Assembly: GCF_019597925.1 (NCBI RefSeq) | Contig: NZ_CP080442.1 | Span: forward strand, 2,956,001-3,020,000 | Length of the DNA: 64,000 bases | Reading direction: 5' to 3' | From: [Clostridium] scindens | Lineage (GTDB): Bacteria; Bacillota; Clostridia; Lachnospirales; Lachnospiraceae | Part shown: piece by piece, positions 40,418 to 48,074 of the stretch | How the letters are laid out: the number at the start of each line of letters is the position of its first letter | Position numbering within the stretch: the first letter of the stretch is position 1 | Notes under the pieces: generated by a model | The model's database searches: none | Told to the model about the DNA's origin: nothing | What the model saw: only the letters and a program-made list of their open reading frames with translations | Translations under genes and position numbers: made by a program

Positions 40418-41170
40418 TTATTTTATTTCCAATACGATCGGACAGTGGTCAGACCCCATCACATCCGTCAGGATCTTCGCATCCACCAGCCTCTCCTTCA
40501 GCGATTCTGATACGCAGAAATAGTCGATACGCCAGCCTGCGTTCTTGGCCCTGGCGCTAAAGCGGTAAGACCACCAGGAATAGATCCCTTGTGCATCCGG
40601 ATAAAAATACCGGAACGTATCAATGAACCCGGCATCTACCAGCGAAGTAAACTTAGCCCGCTCTTCATCTGTAAACCCAGCATTCTTGCGGTTTGTCTTC
40701 GGATTCTTTAGGTCAATCTCCTTGTGGGCCACATTCAAGTCCCCACAGAAGATCACAGGCTTTGCCTCTTCCAGTTTTTTCAGATATGCAAGGAAGTCAT
40801 CCTCCCACTGCATACGATAGGGAAGCCTTGCCAGCTCATTCTGGGAGTTGGGCGTATATACCGTTATAAAATAATAATCTTCAAATTCCAGGGTGATCAC
40901 GCGGCCTTCCTGGTCATGCTCTTCGATTCCAATTCCGTAAGATACGGATATGGGTTCTTGCTTTGTGAATATGGCGGTTCCTGAATACCCTTTCTTCTTT
41001 GCGTAATTCCAGTACTGATGATAGCCAGGAGTCTCCAGTTCCAGCTGGCCTTCCTGCATCTTCGATTCCTGGATGCAGAAAATATCCGCATCAGCCTCCT
41101 GAAAGAAATCCATAAAGCCTTTCTGCACGCAGGCCCGGATTCCATTAACATTCCATGAAACAAACTTCAT
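40418..41170 (-). CDS. xth: Exodeoxyribonuclease III / AP endonuclease
   Basis: 250 residues. Metal and catalytic residues are in SWNVNGIRA (Asn), CIQESKM (Glu), TVYTPNSQ, FCGDLNVAH (Asp, Asn) and MGSDHCPIVLEI (Asp-His). It cuts DNA at abasic sites in base excision repair. Full length for the ExoA type. It lies 34 bases downstream of truA in the same direction. Confidence 0.95.
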   Translation of the reverse strand: MKFVSWNVNGIRACVQKGFMDFFQEADADIFCIQESKMQEGQLELETPGYHQYWNYAKKKGYSGTAIFTKQEPISVSYGIGIEEHDQEGRVITLEFEDYYFITVYTPNSQNELARLPYRMQWEDDFLAYLKKLEEAKPVIFCGDLNVAHKEIDLKNPKTNRKNAGFTDEERAKFTSLVDAGFIDTFRYFYPDAQGIYSWWSYRFSARAKNAGWRIDYFCVSESLKERLVDAKILTDVMGSDHCPIVLEIK

Positions 41171-41204
41171 CTATCTTCCTCCAAAATATATAGTATGCTC
41201 TCTA

Positions 41205-41939
41205 TTAATAATACACTTTACGTAGGAAAAGGCCTCTTGCCGGAGCAAGGAATCCTGCAAGGCTCCTGTCTTCTGCGGCGATTACCACCGGCAGCATGGA
41301 TGCTTCCCTCTTCCCGGTACCGATTTCCAGCAAAGTTCCCGTCAGGATACGCACCATATGGTAGAGAAAGCCTGTCCCATAATAAGTGATCCTTACCTTC
41401 TCGCCGGTGCTGACAATCTTGATATTGGTAATACGGCGGATTGGATCTTTGCACTCCTTATCATCTGTAAAACTGGTAAAATTTTTAGGTCCGATGAGAT
41501 ACTGCACCGCATCCCTCATTGCCTCGATATCCAGCTTCTCCGGATAATGGTAGCAGTAGCGGCGCGAAAATACATCCGGCTTCTCCCGGCAGTCTATATA
41601 ATACTCATATTTTTTCCCTTTTGCGCTCTTGCGGGCATGGAACCCGTTCTTTACAAGTTCTACTTTTACAATCCGGATATCCTCCGGAAGGTAGCGGTTC
41701 AGCGAATCCTTCAGTTCCTTTGTATCATAGAGTTTGGAAAGTTTTACGCTCGCAACCTGGCCACGGGCATGCACGCCCGCGTCCGTCCTGCCGGAGCCAT
41801 CCACATGCACGCGGTATCCCACTAATTTGCCGATGCTCCACTCCAGCACGAACTGGATCGTATTGTCCGTCGTGGCCTGGCGCTGCCACCCTTGATATCT
41901 GCTCCCATCATAAGCAATGGTTAATTTGTACGTTCTCAT
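41205..41939 (-). CDS. truA: tRNA pseudouridine synthase A
   Basis: 244 residues from ATG 41939, with GGGTGAGAT upstream; a GTG three codons earlier overlaps that site. Catalytic Asp is in GSGRTDAGVHARGQV; YDGSRYQGWQRQ and FTSFTDDKE are family motifs. It modifies U38-40 in the anticodon arm of several tRNAs. Confidence 0.95.
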   Translation of the reverse strand: MRTYKLTIAYDGSRYQGWQRQATTDNTIQFVLEWSIGKLVGYRVHVDGSGRTDAGVHARGQVASVKLSKLYDTKELKDSLNRYLPEDIRIVKVELVKNGFHARKSAKGKKYEYYIDCREKPDVFSRRYCYHYPEKLDIEAMRDAVQYLIGPKNFTSFTDDKECKDPIRRITNIKIVSTGEKVRITYYGTGFLYHMVRILTGTLLEIGTGKREASMLPVVIAAEDRSLAGFLAPARGLFLRKVYY

Positions 41940-42092
41940 ATATCTCACCCAATCTAAAAATCGTATTCTTTATAAGCATCTTCTGTTTCCCCAAAATTAT
42001 GTAAGAAAAAGGAAGAAGCAAATCGACTCTTTTTTGCTTCTCCCTTTTATTCTATCACTTTATGGCCCGCTTAGCAAATACCTTCTTACATT

Positions 42093-42542
42093 CTACTTCA
42101 ATATCTTTTTCAACTCATCCATAAAGGTATTCACGTCCTTAAACTCTCTGTATACGGATGCAAATCTTACATATGCAACCTCATCCAGCCCCTTTAACTC
42201 TTCCATGACGATCTCGCCTATCCTGCTGCTTGGAATCTCCTTTGCCTCCAGGCTGAATATCTTCGTCTCTATGCTGTCGATGGAACGCTGGATGTCTTCT
42301 GCAGATACCGGCCTCTTATAGCAGGCGCGCAGAACCCCATTCTCAATCTTCTTTCTATTATACTGCTCCCGGTTATTATCCTTCTTAATGATAATCAGTG
42401 GAATCGTCTCCACCTTCTCGTAGGTCGTAAACCTTTTGCCACACACATCGCATGACCGGCGCCTGCGTATGGAATTGCCATCTTCCGCTGGCCTGGAATC
42501 AATAACTCTGGTATCTGGATGATTACAATATGGGCACTTCAT
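42093..42542 (-). CDS. nrdR: Transcriptional repressor NrdR
   Basis: 149 residues. N-terminal zinc ribbon CPYC and CDVC, then RRRRSCDVCGKRFTTYE, followed by an ATP-cone (KKDNNREQYNRKKIENGVLR). It senses ATP/dATP and represses ribonucleotide reductase genes. The start at 42542 precedes the zinc ribbon directly (MKCPYCNHPDTRVIDSRP). The likely target boxes are in front of nrdD at 28828-28870 in this window. Confidence 0.96.
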   Translation of the reverse strand: MKCPYCNHPDTRVIDSRPAEDGNSIRRRRSCDVCGKRFTTYEKVETIPLIIIKKDNNREQYNRKKIENGVLRACYKRPVSAEDIQRSIDSIETKIFSLEAKEIPSSRIGEIVMEELKGLDEVAYVRFASVYREFKDVNTFMDELKKILK

Positions 42543-42627
42543 CTCGACTTGATCCTTTCTTTTCTTAATACATATAGTATATCCGCTCAATATTCAGAAG
42601 TCAAATCTCTTTTAATTCTTTTTTCGG

Positions 42628-42867
42628 TCATCTCTCCTCATGGATTTCCACAAGGATTATATCCGGTCCAATCTTCCGTATACATTTGTACGGGATAATA
42701 TATTCCGCCCCATCGCTGAAGAAGCCGCATAGTTTTCCGCCCTTGGGAATGACCAGGGCCTCGATGCATCCTTTGCACTCATCAATGATCAGGTCTACAA
42801 CATATCCAAGTTTCTTACAGTCGCACGCATTAATTACCTCTTTATTCTCCAGTTCGCACAGGCGCAT
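42628..42867 (-). CDS. YlmC/YmxH family PRC-barrel protein
   Basis: 79 residues: MRLCELENKEVINACDCKKL, GYVVDLIID, GAEYIIPYKCIRKIGPDIIL. This is the small PRC-barrel family linked to sporulation genes in Firmicutes. GGAGGTG lies upstream of the ATG. It is followed by nrdR on the same strand, as in several spore-formers. Confidence 0.85.
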   Translation of the reverse strand: MRLCELENKEVINACDCKKLGYVVDLIIDECKGCIEALVIPKGGKLCGFFSDGAEYIIPYKCIRKIGPDIILVEIHEER

Positions 42868-42908
42868 GCCGGCACCTCCTTTTATCCATATGGGACCAAT
42901 CTAAAAAT

Positions 42909-42941
42909 CCGCATATACTACTTACTACATAGTATATGCGG
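42909..42941 (-). terminator. Terminator of the NatAB-like operon
   Basis: Perfect 12-base stem CCGCATATACTA / TAGTATATGCGG, loop nine, followed on the leftward strand by ATTTTTAG. It lies 18 bases after the permease stop codon. Confidence 0.85.
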
Positions 42942-42958
42942 AACCTCAGTCACTTGCC

Positions 42959-44167
42959 TTATGCGGACATCACTTTTTCGCTTTCAAACGCTTTTACAAT
43001 GACGCCAAGAAGGATTGCGCCTATCGCCAGCGTCTCAGCCAGCGTTACTCCATACTGGAACATGGTGACCTCCTGGCTTAAGATTCCCTGCAGCACCAGC
43101 GCATTATTGTAAAATGGGATGAAATAGGTCGTCTGACTGGGCTCTCCTGACGTAAACATGGTGAGCAGCCCTACGATCAGCACCAGCATATAGGCCGGCA
43201 TCACATACGTGCTTGCCTCTTTGGTCGACTTGGCAAACACCGAAAACAGAGCAATAATGCTGGAATAAAGGAAGGAAAGTGCCACCAGCATCGCGCCGAG
43301 CATAATTCCCTGCTGCGGGCTTAAGCTGATGCTCAGCTTATCAAGGCCGCCCATATAGCCCATCATGATTGGCGCGCATATCACCATGGCGATCACATAG
43401 ATCAATGAGGAAATGCCGGATACCGTCATCAGAGAGAATACCTTGCCAAGTACGATGGAGCTTCTCTTGATCGGAGATACCAGAAGGCTGGCCATAGTAC
43501 CCCTCTCCTTTTCTCCCGCGATCATATCCGTTCCAATTCCCATTGCCCCCGCAAAGAGAAGAATCGTAATAAAATATGGGAGCATCGTTCCGATTGCCTT
43601 GCCGCTGGCCTTCTTCTCATCCTGGATGTACATTTCATCATTGTCTGAATTTATCTGGAATACGGTCAGCTGTTCCATGTCGCTCACCCTCTGGGACAGC
43701 AGGAACTGCCGATAGGCTTCCAGCGCCGCGTCCATATTGTCTGCTGCTGTCCTGGAATAATCTTCGGACGGATTCTGGTATGTCTTGACCTGAGGAATCT
43801 GGCTGCCTTCCTGATAGTTTTCGATCTCCTGCTGGAAGTTATCCGGGAATTCCACAATCAGATCTGCCTCTCCATCCAGAATCTCTTTCTTGGCCTGCTT
43901 CATTTCTTTCGCGCCGTCAATGCTCTTCAGTTTGAACTTCGCTTTAGAAGCATCCAGAATATCATTCAGCGCCTCGGGCTCATTCACTATGTATACCTGA
44001 GCCACATGGGATTCAATATCATCCTTCATGTTGGATGCCAGCCCATTTACGATCGACAGGATGACCACCATAATCAAGACTGGAAGAAGAAATACGGAGA
44101 ACACCATCTTCTTGTCCTTAAATATTCTGGCCATCTCCTTGTTGAATATCTGCTTAATTCCGCTCAT
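42959..44167 (-). CDS. ABC-2 permease, NatB-like
   Basis: 402 residues: an N-terminal helix (VFSVFLLPVLIMVVILSIV), a large extracytoplasmic domain of about 150 residues, and five to six further helices. The motif GEKERGTMASLLVSPIKRSS before helix 3 is diagnostic for this family, in the ABC-2 group that includes the Na+ exporter subunit NatB. It starts right after the stop of the ATPase gene. Substrate unknown; sodium or a drug are possibilities. Confidence 0.88.
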   Translation of the reverse strand: MSGIKQIFNKEMARIFKDKKMVFSVFLLPVLIMVVILSIVNGLASNMKDDIESHVAQVYIVNEPEALNDILDASKAKFKLKSIDGAKEMKQAKKEILDGEADLIVEFPDNFQQEIENYQEGSQIPQVKTYQNPSEDYSRTAADNMDAALEAYRQFLLSQRVSDMEQLTVFQINSDNDEMYIQDEKKASGKAIGTMLPYFITILLFAGAMGIGTDMIAGEKERGTMASLLVSPIKRSSIVLGKVFSLMTVSGISSLIYVIAMVICAPIMMGYMGGLDKLSISLSPQQGIMLGAMLVALSFLYSSIIALFSVFAKSTKEASTYVMPAYMLVLIVGLLTMFTSGEPSQTTYFIPFYNNALVLQGILSQEVTMFQYGVTLAETLAIGAILLGVIVKAFESEKVMSA

Positions 44168-44941
44168 CTACTCTTCCCCCTTTCTTGACTTGTAGAACTC
44201 GAAGAACGCGTCCTCCAAGTCTGCCGCATTGGTCTGTTCCAGAAGCTGCTCCAGCGTTCCTTCCGCGACCTTATACCCGTCAATGATAATGCCTATCCGG
44301 TCGCAGAGTTTCTCTGCTTCGGACATGATATGCGTAGAGACGATCACCAGTTTGCCATCATCTCTTAATTTCTTTAAATAATCCGTCACGCTTCTTGCCG
44401 TAACGATGTCCAGGCCATTGGTAGGCTCATCAAATATTACAATATCCGGGTCATGAACCAGGCTGACCGCAATGGCTGCCTTCTGCTTCATGCCTGTAGA
44501 CAGTTCCTTAATCTTCTTGTGGGCAAAATCCTGGATTCCAAAATAGGAAAATAGTTCTTCCTTGCGCTTTTCCAGCCTGTCTTTCGGTATATTATGCAAC
44601 CTTCCGAAGAAGCCGAACATGTAGTCTACATCAAACTGCTCATCCAGCTTGATATCGCTGGTCAAAAATCCGATACTTTCGCGCACCGACTCCGGTTCCT
44701 TCTGAACCTCGTGGCTATTCACATAGATCTCTCCCCTGGTAGGCTTTATCAATGTGGCAATACACCTGAGAGTCGTAGTCTTTCCCGCGCCGTTGGGACC
44801 CAGAAGCCCATAGATCTCCCCTTCTTCTGCCTTCAGGCTCAGATCATCCACCGCTGTCTTCAGCGAATTCTTCGTCTTGGATTCGGCCATCTGCTTTTTA
44901 TTCAGCTTATACACCTTGGTTAAATGCTTAATCTCAATCAT
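44168..44941 (-). CDS. ABC transporter ATPase, NatA-like
   Basis: 257 residues. Walker A GPNGAGKTTT, signature LSTGMKQKAAIAVSL, Walker B IVIFDEPTNGLD, H-loop VSTHIMSEAEK. Pairs with the permease downstream. The promoter (TTGACA, 17 bp, TATTAT) is followed at once by a 22-bp palindrome, so the operon is probably repressed by a regulator encoded elsewhere. Confidence 0.9.
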   Translation of the reverse strand: MIEIKHLTKVYKLNKKQMAESKTKNSLKTAVDDLSLKAEEGEIYGLLGPNGAGKTTTLRCIATLIKPTRGEIYVNSHEVQKEPESVRESIGFLTSDIKLDEQFDVDYMFGFFGRLHNIPKDRLEKRKEELFSYFGIQDFAHKKIKELSTGMKQKAAIAVSLVHDPDIVIFDEPTNGLDIVTARSVTDYLKKLRDDGKLVIVSTHIMSEAEKLCDRIGIIIDGYKVAEGTLEQLLEQTNAADLEDAFFEFYKSRKGEE

Positions 44942-44978
44942 TGCTCTCTCCTCACATCATCCTTGTCACGTAGTTTCA

Positions 44979-45028
44979 TTGTACTAGTAAACTAGTACAA
45001 TAATATTATATTTTGCCCATTTTGTCAA
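44979..45028 (-). promoter_or_regulatory. Promoter and palindromic operator of the NatAB-like operon
   Basis: Leftward -35 TTGACA at 45023-45028, 17-bp spacer, -10 TATTAT at 45000-45005. Immediately after it lies TTGTACTAG-TAAA-CTAGTACAA (44979-45000), a perfect nine-base inverted repeat. A repressor there would cover the start point. Confidence 0.75.
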
Positions 45029-45045
45029 TAGTTCCGCAAGAAAAA

Positions 45046-45079
45046 CCGGAGATGCAGCATATCAATGCTTCATCTCCGG
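45046..45079 (-). terminator. Terminator of the ferredoxin gene
   Basis: Stem CCGGAGATG / CATCTCCGG with an additional inner GCAT/ATGC pairing, followed on the leftward strand by TTTTTC. Nine bases after the ferredoxin stop. Confidence 0.88.
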
Positions 45080-45087
45080 CAGATTTC

Positions 45088-45273
45088 CTATTCTTCAATA
45101 TCAATTACGGATACAGGACAGCTGTCCCTTGCCTCCGTCGCCGCGCTTTCATACTCTGGCGCTACATCCGCGTATGCTTCAGCAACACCGTCATCATTAA
45201 ACCGGAACACTTCCGGGCAGGCTGCCACGCAAGCCCCGCATGAGATACAGCCTTCATTCACTCTGGCTTTCAT
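45088..45273 (-). CDS. Ferredoxin, single 4Fe-4S type
   Basis: 61 residues with CISCGACVAACP and a distant Cys-Pro (SCPVS) completing one [4Fe-4S] cluster. The rest is acidic (FNDDGVAEAYADVAPEYES). Small cytosolic electron carrier. The partner enzyme is not evident. Monocistronic, with its own terminator. Confidence 0.92.
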   Translation of the reverse strand: MKARVNEGCISCGACVAACPEVFRFNDDGVAEAYADVAPEYESAATEARDSCPVSVIDIEE

Positions 45274-45336
45274 AGATCATTCCTCCTTGCATTTTTCAAG
45301 TAGTATGCCCTATTTTTCCAATTCTACTCGTGTCCA

Positions 45337-46266
45337 TTATTTTATAATGGTACCGGTTCTGCCTTTCAGCGCATCTTTCAATTTGTCAAAGGACGTAATC
45401 AGCGCCCTTCTTCCTTCCCGCTTCTCTAGAAATGATACGGATGCGCTGAACTTCGGAAGCATGTTGTACTCGCCGAAATGGCCTTCTTCCATATACTGCC
45501 TGGCCTGTTCTATGGTAATCTCGCCCAGTTCCTCTTCCTGCGGCCTTCCCATATTGATCTTGACCTTTTCAACGCTGGTCAGGATGATCAATTCGTCCGC
45601 ATCGACCTCTTCCGCAAGCTTGCCGGCCGTCAGATCCTTCTCGATGACTGCGCTGGCGCCTTTTAGATGATTGTCCTGCTTTAGTACCGGAATTCCTCCT
45701 CCTCCGCAGGCCACAACGATCTGATCGGCATCCAGAAGCGCTTTGATGGCATCAATTTCTACAATGCTGACCGGATTTGGCGCAGATACGATGCGGCGGA
45801 ATCCCTTTCCCGGCTCTTCCACCACATAATTGCCTTTCTTACGCTCTTCATTGGCTTCTTCTGCATTCATATAGCGCCCCAGCACTTTCGTCGGCGTATA
45901 GAATGCCTCATCATAAGGATCTACAATCACCTGGGTAAGAATCGTACTGACCGTCCTGTATATCCCGCGGTTCAGAAGTTCCTCCCGGATGCCATTCTGC
46001 AAGTCATATCCAATGTATCCCTGGCTCATGGCAGAGCATACGGACATAGGAGCCGCCGTGTAGTCCTGATGCGCCTTGCCAAATTCATTCATAGCCGTAT
46101 GAATCATTCCTACCTGGGGCGCATTGCTATGTGTGATTGCCACCTGGCAGCCATTCATGATCAGATCTGCGATTATCTTTGCTGTCTTCTTTACCGCTTC
46201 CTTCTGCTCAGGCAGGGTGGTGCCAAGGGCACGGTGTCCTAGTGCAACTACAACTCTTTTCTTCAT
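45337..46266 (-). CDS. arcC: Carbamate kinase, divergent
   Basis: 309 residues, normal length. The amino-acid kinase fold is clear (VVALGHRALG at the start, HSNAPQVG, TQVIVDPYDEAF, VEIDAIKALLDADQIVVACG, GGGIPV). It would make ATP and carbamate from carbamoyl phosphate. The usual glycine-loop ALGGNALG reads ALGHRALG here, so catalysis or substrate may differ from classical ArcC. No arginine deiminase genes are adjacent; neighbours are an ECF S component and a TudS-like protein that share a promoter-region motif with it. Confidence 0.85.
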   Translation of the reverse strand: MKKRVVVALGHRALGTTLPEQKEAVKKTAKIIADLIMNGCQVAITHSNAPQVGMIHTAMNEFGKAHQDYTAAPMSVCSAMSQGYIGYDLQNGIREELLNRGIYRTVSTILTQVIVDPYDEAFYTPTKVLGRYMNAEEANEERKKGNYVVEEPGKGFRRIVSAPNPVSIVEIDAIKALLDADQIVVACGGGGIPVLKQDNHLKGASAVIEKDLTAGKLAEEVDADELIILTSVEKVKINMGRPQEEELGEITIEQARQYMEEGHFGEYNMLPKFSASVSFLEKREGRRALITSFDKLKDALKGRTGTIIK

Positions 46267-46317
46267 CGTCTATACCTCTGCTTTTTTGAAAAATACTATC
46301 GTGAAACATAAGAAAAT

Positions 46318-46335
46318 TATAGTATCTTTCTATAG
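46318..46335 (-). promoter_or_regulatory. Shared 18-bp motif upstream of arcC
   Basis: Leftward reading CTATAGAAAGATACTATA, 52 bases before the arcC start. 16 of 18 bases match the motif at 47048-47065 between the ECF gene and the TudS-like gene. Could include a -10 element, or be an operator linking the three genes. Confidence 0.45.
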
Positions 46336-46369
46336 AAAATGCAATGTTGGATTTGAACTGCGCAGGGAA

Positions 46370-46948
46370 CTATGCTTTTGCTTTTCTCTGCAGAAGGCAG
46401 GCTGGTTTCAATGTCGCCGGCATAGACTTAATAAGAAGATAGATGATCAGGCATGAGCCAATCTTATCTACCAGGTTATTGGCAAGTTTTGGAAGGAAAG
46501 AAGCGGCAAATATGCTTGCGCCACTCTGCTTAAGCCAGACAACCGCCACATCGGAAATCGTTCCCGTAAGTCCTCCATATACGGCGATTCCAATCGGCGT
46601 ACCAATAATCGGAGCGATAATTCCAACCGCGATTCCCGCGATCACTACATTGACTAGCGTAAACCTCGCCTTGCGGAAAATAAATCCGATAACCAGGCCG
46701 ATTGCGATATTTACCAGCATAAATGGCATGTCCGTCATTCCATTTAAGATCGCGGTAAGAAAGTTCGTAAGACCGCCAACCGCAGCGCCATACCATGGGC
46801 CAAAATAGATGGCGATGAAGATCGTGCCGATGGTATCCAGGTAGACCGGGAACTTGATCATTGCCATTACAATCCCTAGGACAATATTAATGGCGATCGC
46901 AAGCCCGCACATCATAAGTTTCATTGTGTTAGAAATTTCTTTGTTCAT
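46370..46948 (-). CDS. ECF transporter substrate-binding (S) component
   Basis: 192 residues from ATG 46948 (GGGGAATC upstream), about five to six membrane helices. IAINIVLGIVMAMIKFPVYLD, FGPWYGAAVGGLTNFLTA and GTPIGIAVYGGLTG are in the style of ECF S components that capture small cofactors or their precursors and share a common energy module. From memory, a C. difficile homologue pair (CD3073/CD3072) also places such a gene beside a TudS-related protein. Substrate unknown. Divergent from the TudS-like gene. Confidence 0.85.
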   Translation of the reverse strand: MNKEISNTMKLMMCGLAIAINIVLGIVMAMIKFPVYLDTIGTIFIAIYFGPWYGAAVGGLTNFLTAILNGMTDMPFMLVNIAIGLVIGFIFRKARFTLVNVVIAGIAVGIIAPIIGTPIGIAVYGGLTGTISDVAVVWLKQSGASIFAASFLPKLANNLVDKIGSCLIIYLLIKSMPATLKPACLLQRKAKA

Positions 46949-47047
46949 AGTGATTCCCCATTCCTTTGTATATTTCATTGCTACGCTGTAATCGTATCAG
47001 CAGGTCTCATAGTTTTCCAATCATTATTTATAATAGATAGGGAACTA

Positions 47048-47065
47048 TATAATATTTTTCTATAG
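47048..47065. promoter_or_regulatory. Shared 18-bp motif between ECF and TudS-like genes
   Basis: Leftward reading CTATAGAAAAATATTATA, almost the same as 46318-46335 upstream of arcC. It lies in the 201-bp divergent region, 100 bases from the ECF start and 85 from the TudS-like start. Confidence 0.45.
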
Positions 47066-47149
47066 CCTTTCCGGTTCAAGAACTGGTACAATAGTCCTGT
47101 CGATAAATGAAAATCAGCCAGCACATGCATGTGCTATAAGGAGTATCTC

Positions 47150-47674
47150 ATGAAACAGAAAATTGTTATAGTCAGCCATTGCTTTCTAAATGATGCTGCC
47201 AAACTACGCAATCAGGATGCTGCGGATATGGAGCAGGAAAGAACAAAAAAGCGATCATTTCTGAGGGAATTATTGGAACGAGGAATTGAAGTTATCCAGC
47301 TGCCCTGCCCGGAATTCATCCTGTATGGATGTAACCGCTGGGGCCACGCCGCTTCCCAGTTCGATACGCCACATTTTCGCCAGGAAGCCCGGAATATGCT
47401 GCTGCCGATCGTTATGCAGCTGGAGGAATACGCAGCCTATCCGGACCGCTACGACATTCTGGGCGTCTACGGCATCAATGGCAGTCCCAGCTGCGGAGTA
47501 GACTATACCTACGATGGCGACTGGGGCGGCGAGCTTGGAGGCAAGGATGCCCCCTGCCAGTTGGATAAGGAGTACAGGCCCGGCGTTTTTATGGATGTCT
47601 TTGCAAAACTCCTGGAAGAAAGGCATCTTCCCATAACGTTCTACACGCTGGATGCCGAAAACCGTCCCATATAA
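47150..47674 (+). CDS. TudS-related putative desulfidase
   Basis: 174 residues from ATG 47150 with AAGGAG upstream. It begins MKQKIVIVSHCFLNDAAKLR, has LPCPEFILYGCNRWG and the motif GINGSPSCGVDYTYDG, resembling DUF523/thiouracil desulfidases in which three cysteines hold an Fe-S cluster; Cys in SHCFL, LPCPE and SPSCG are the candidates. It may desulfurate a thiolated compound imported by the ECF system that is divergently encoded. This linkage is inferred. Confidence 0.75.
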   Translation: MKQKIVIVSHCFLNDAAKLRNQDAADMEQERTKKRSFLRELLERGIEVIQLPCPEFILYGCNRWGHAASQFDTPHFRQEARNMLLPIVMQLEEYAAYPDRYDILGVYGINGSPSCGVDYTYDGDWGGELGGKDAPCQLDKEYRPGVFMDVFAKLLEERHLPITFYTLDAENRPI

Positions 47675-47702
47675 AGAAGGCAGGGCCATCGCCCTGCCTT
47701 CT
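47675..47702. terminator. Bidirectional terminator
   Basis: Perfect 12-base stem AGAAGGCAGGGC / GCCCTGCCTTCT with a four-base loop, just after the TudS-like stop and 15 bases before the convergent HPr-like gene's stop. Confidence 0.85.
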
Positions 47703-47716
47703 GATTCATCCTCTGG

Positions 47717-47953
47717 CTATGCCGCCACGATATACTTGCTGATTTCTTTCAGCATCTCATCGCAGTCTTCACTGTATATTCGCAGTTTCAACCGGTTGCC
47801 CAGACCTAGCGCTATAATCCCCAGCAGGGATTTGGCATCTGCCACCGAGTTGCTGCCTCGCAGAATATCCATGTTATATGGAAAGCGTTCTACTGTATTT
47901 GTAAATTCTACTACTTCATCCGGGTTTTGGAATTGAATGATTACCTGGCTCAT
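47717..47953 (-). CDS. HPr-like protein lacking the catalytic histidine
   Basis: 78 residues with HPr length and fold pattern: VIIQFQNPDEVVEFTNTVERF, SVADAKSLLGIIALGLGN, LKLRIYSEDCDEMLKEI. The active-site HARPA stretch of HPr is replaced (around QNPDEVVEF), so it cannot carry phosphate from PEP. The serine in AKSLLG corresponds to regulatory Ser46. This combination is like Crh, a regulatory HPr paralogue. GGAGTATT precedes the ATG. Confidence 0.8.
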   Translation of the reverse strand: MSQVIIQFQNPDEVVEFTNTVERFPYNMDILRGSNSVADAKSLLGIIALGLGNRLKLRIYSEDCDEMLKEISKYIVAA

Positions 47954-48074
47954 GTGGAATACTCCTTTCTCTCATTACTTATATATGTATCCAGCCCATA
48001 GCCGTTACCATACATCGATTTCATTCTTCCCATATATCTTACCCGGAAAAAGGAAAATTTATACAATCTTAATC

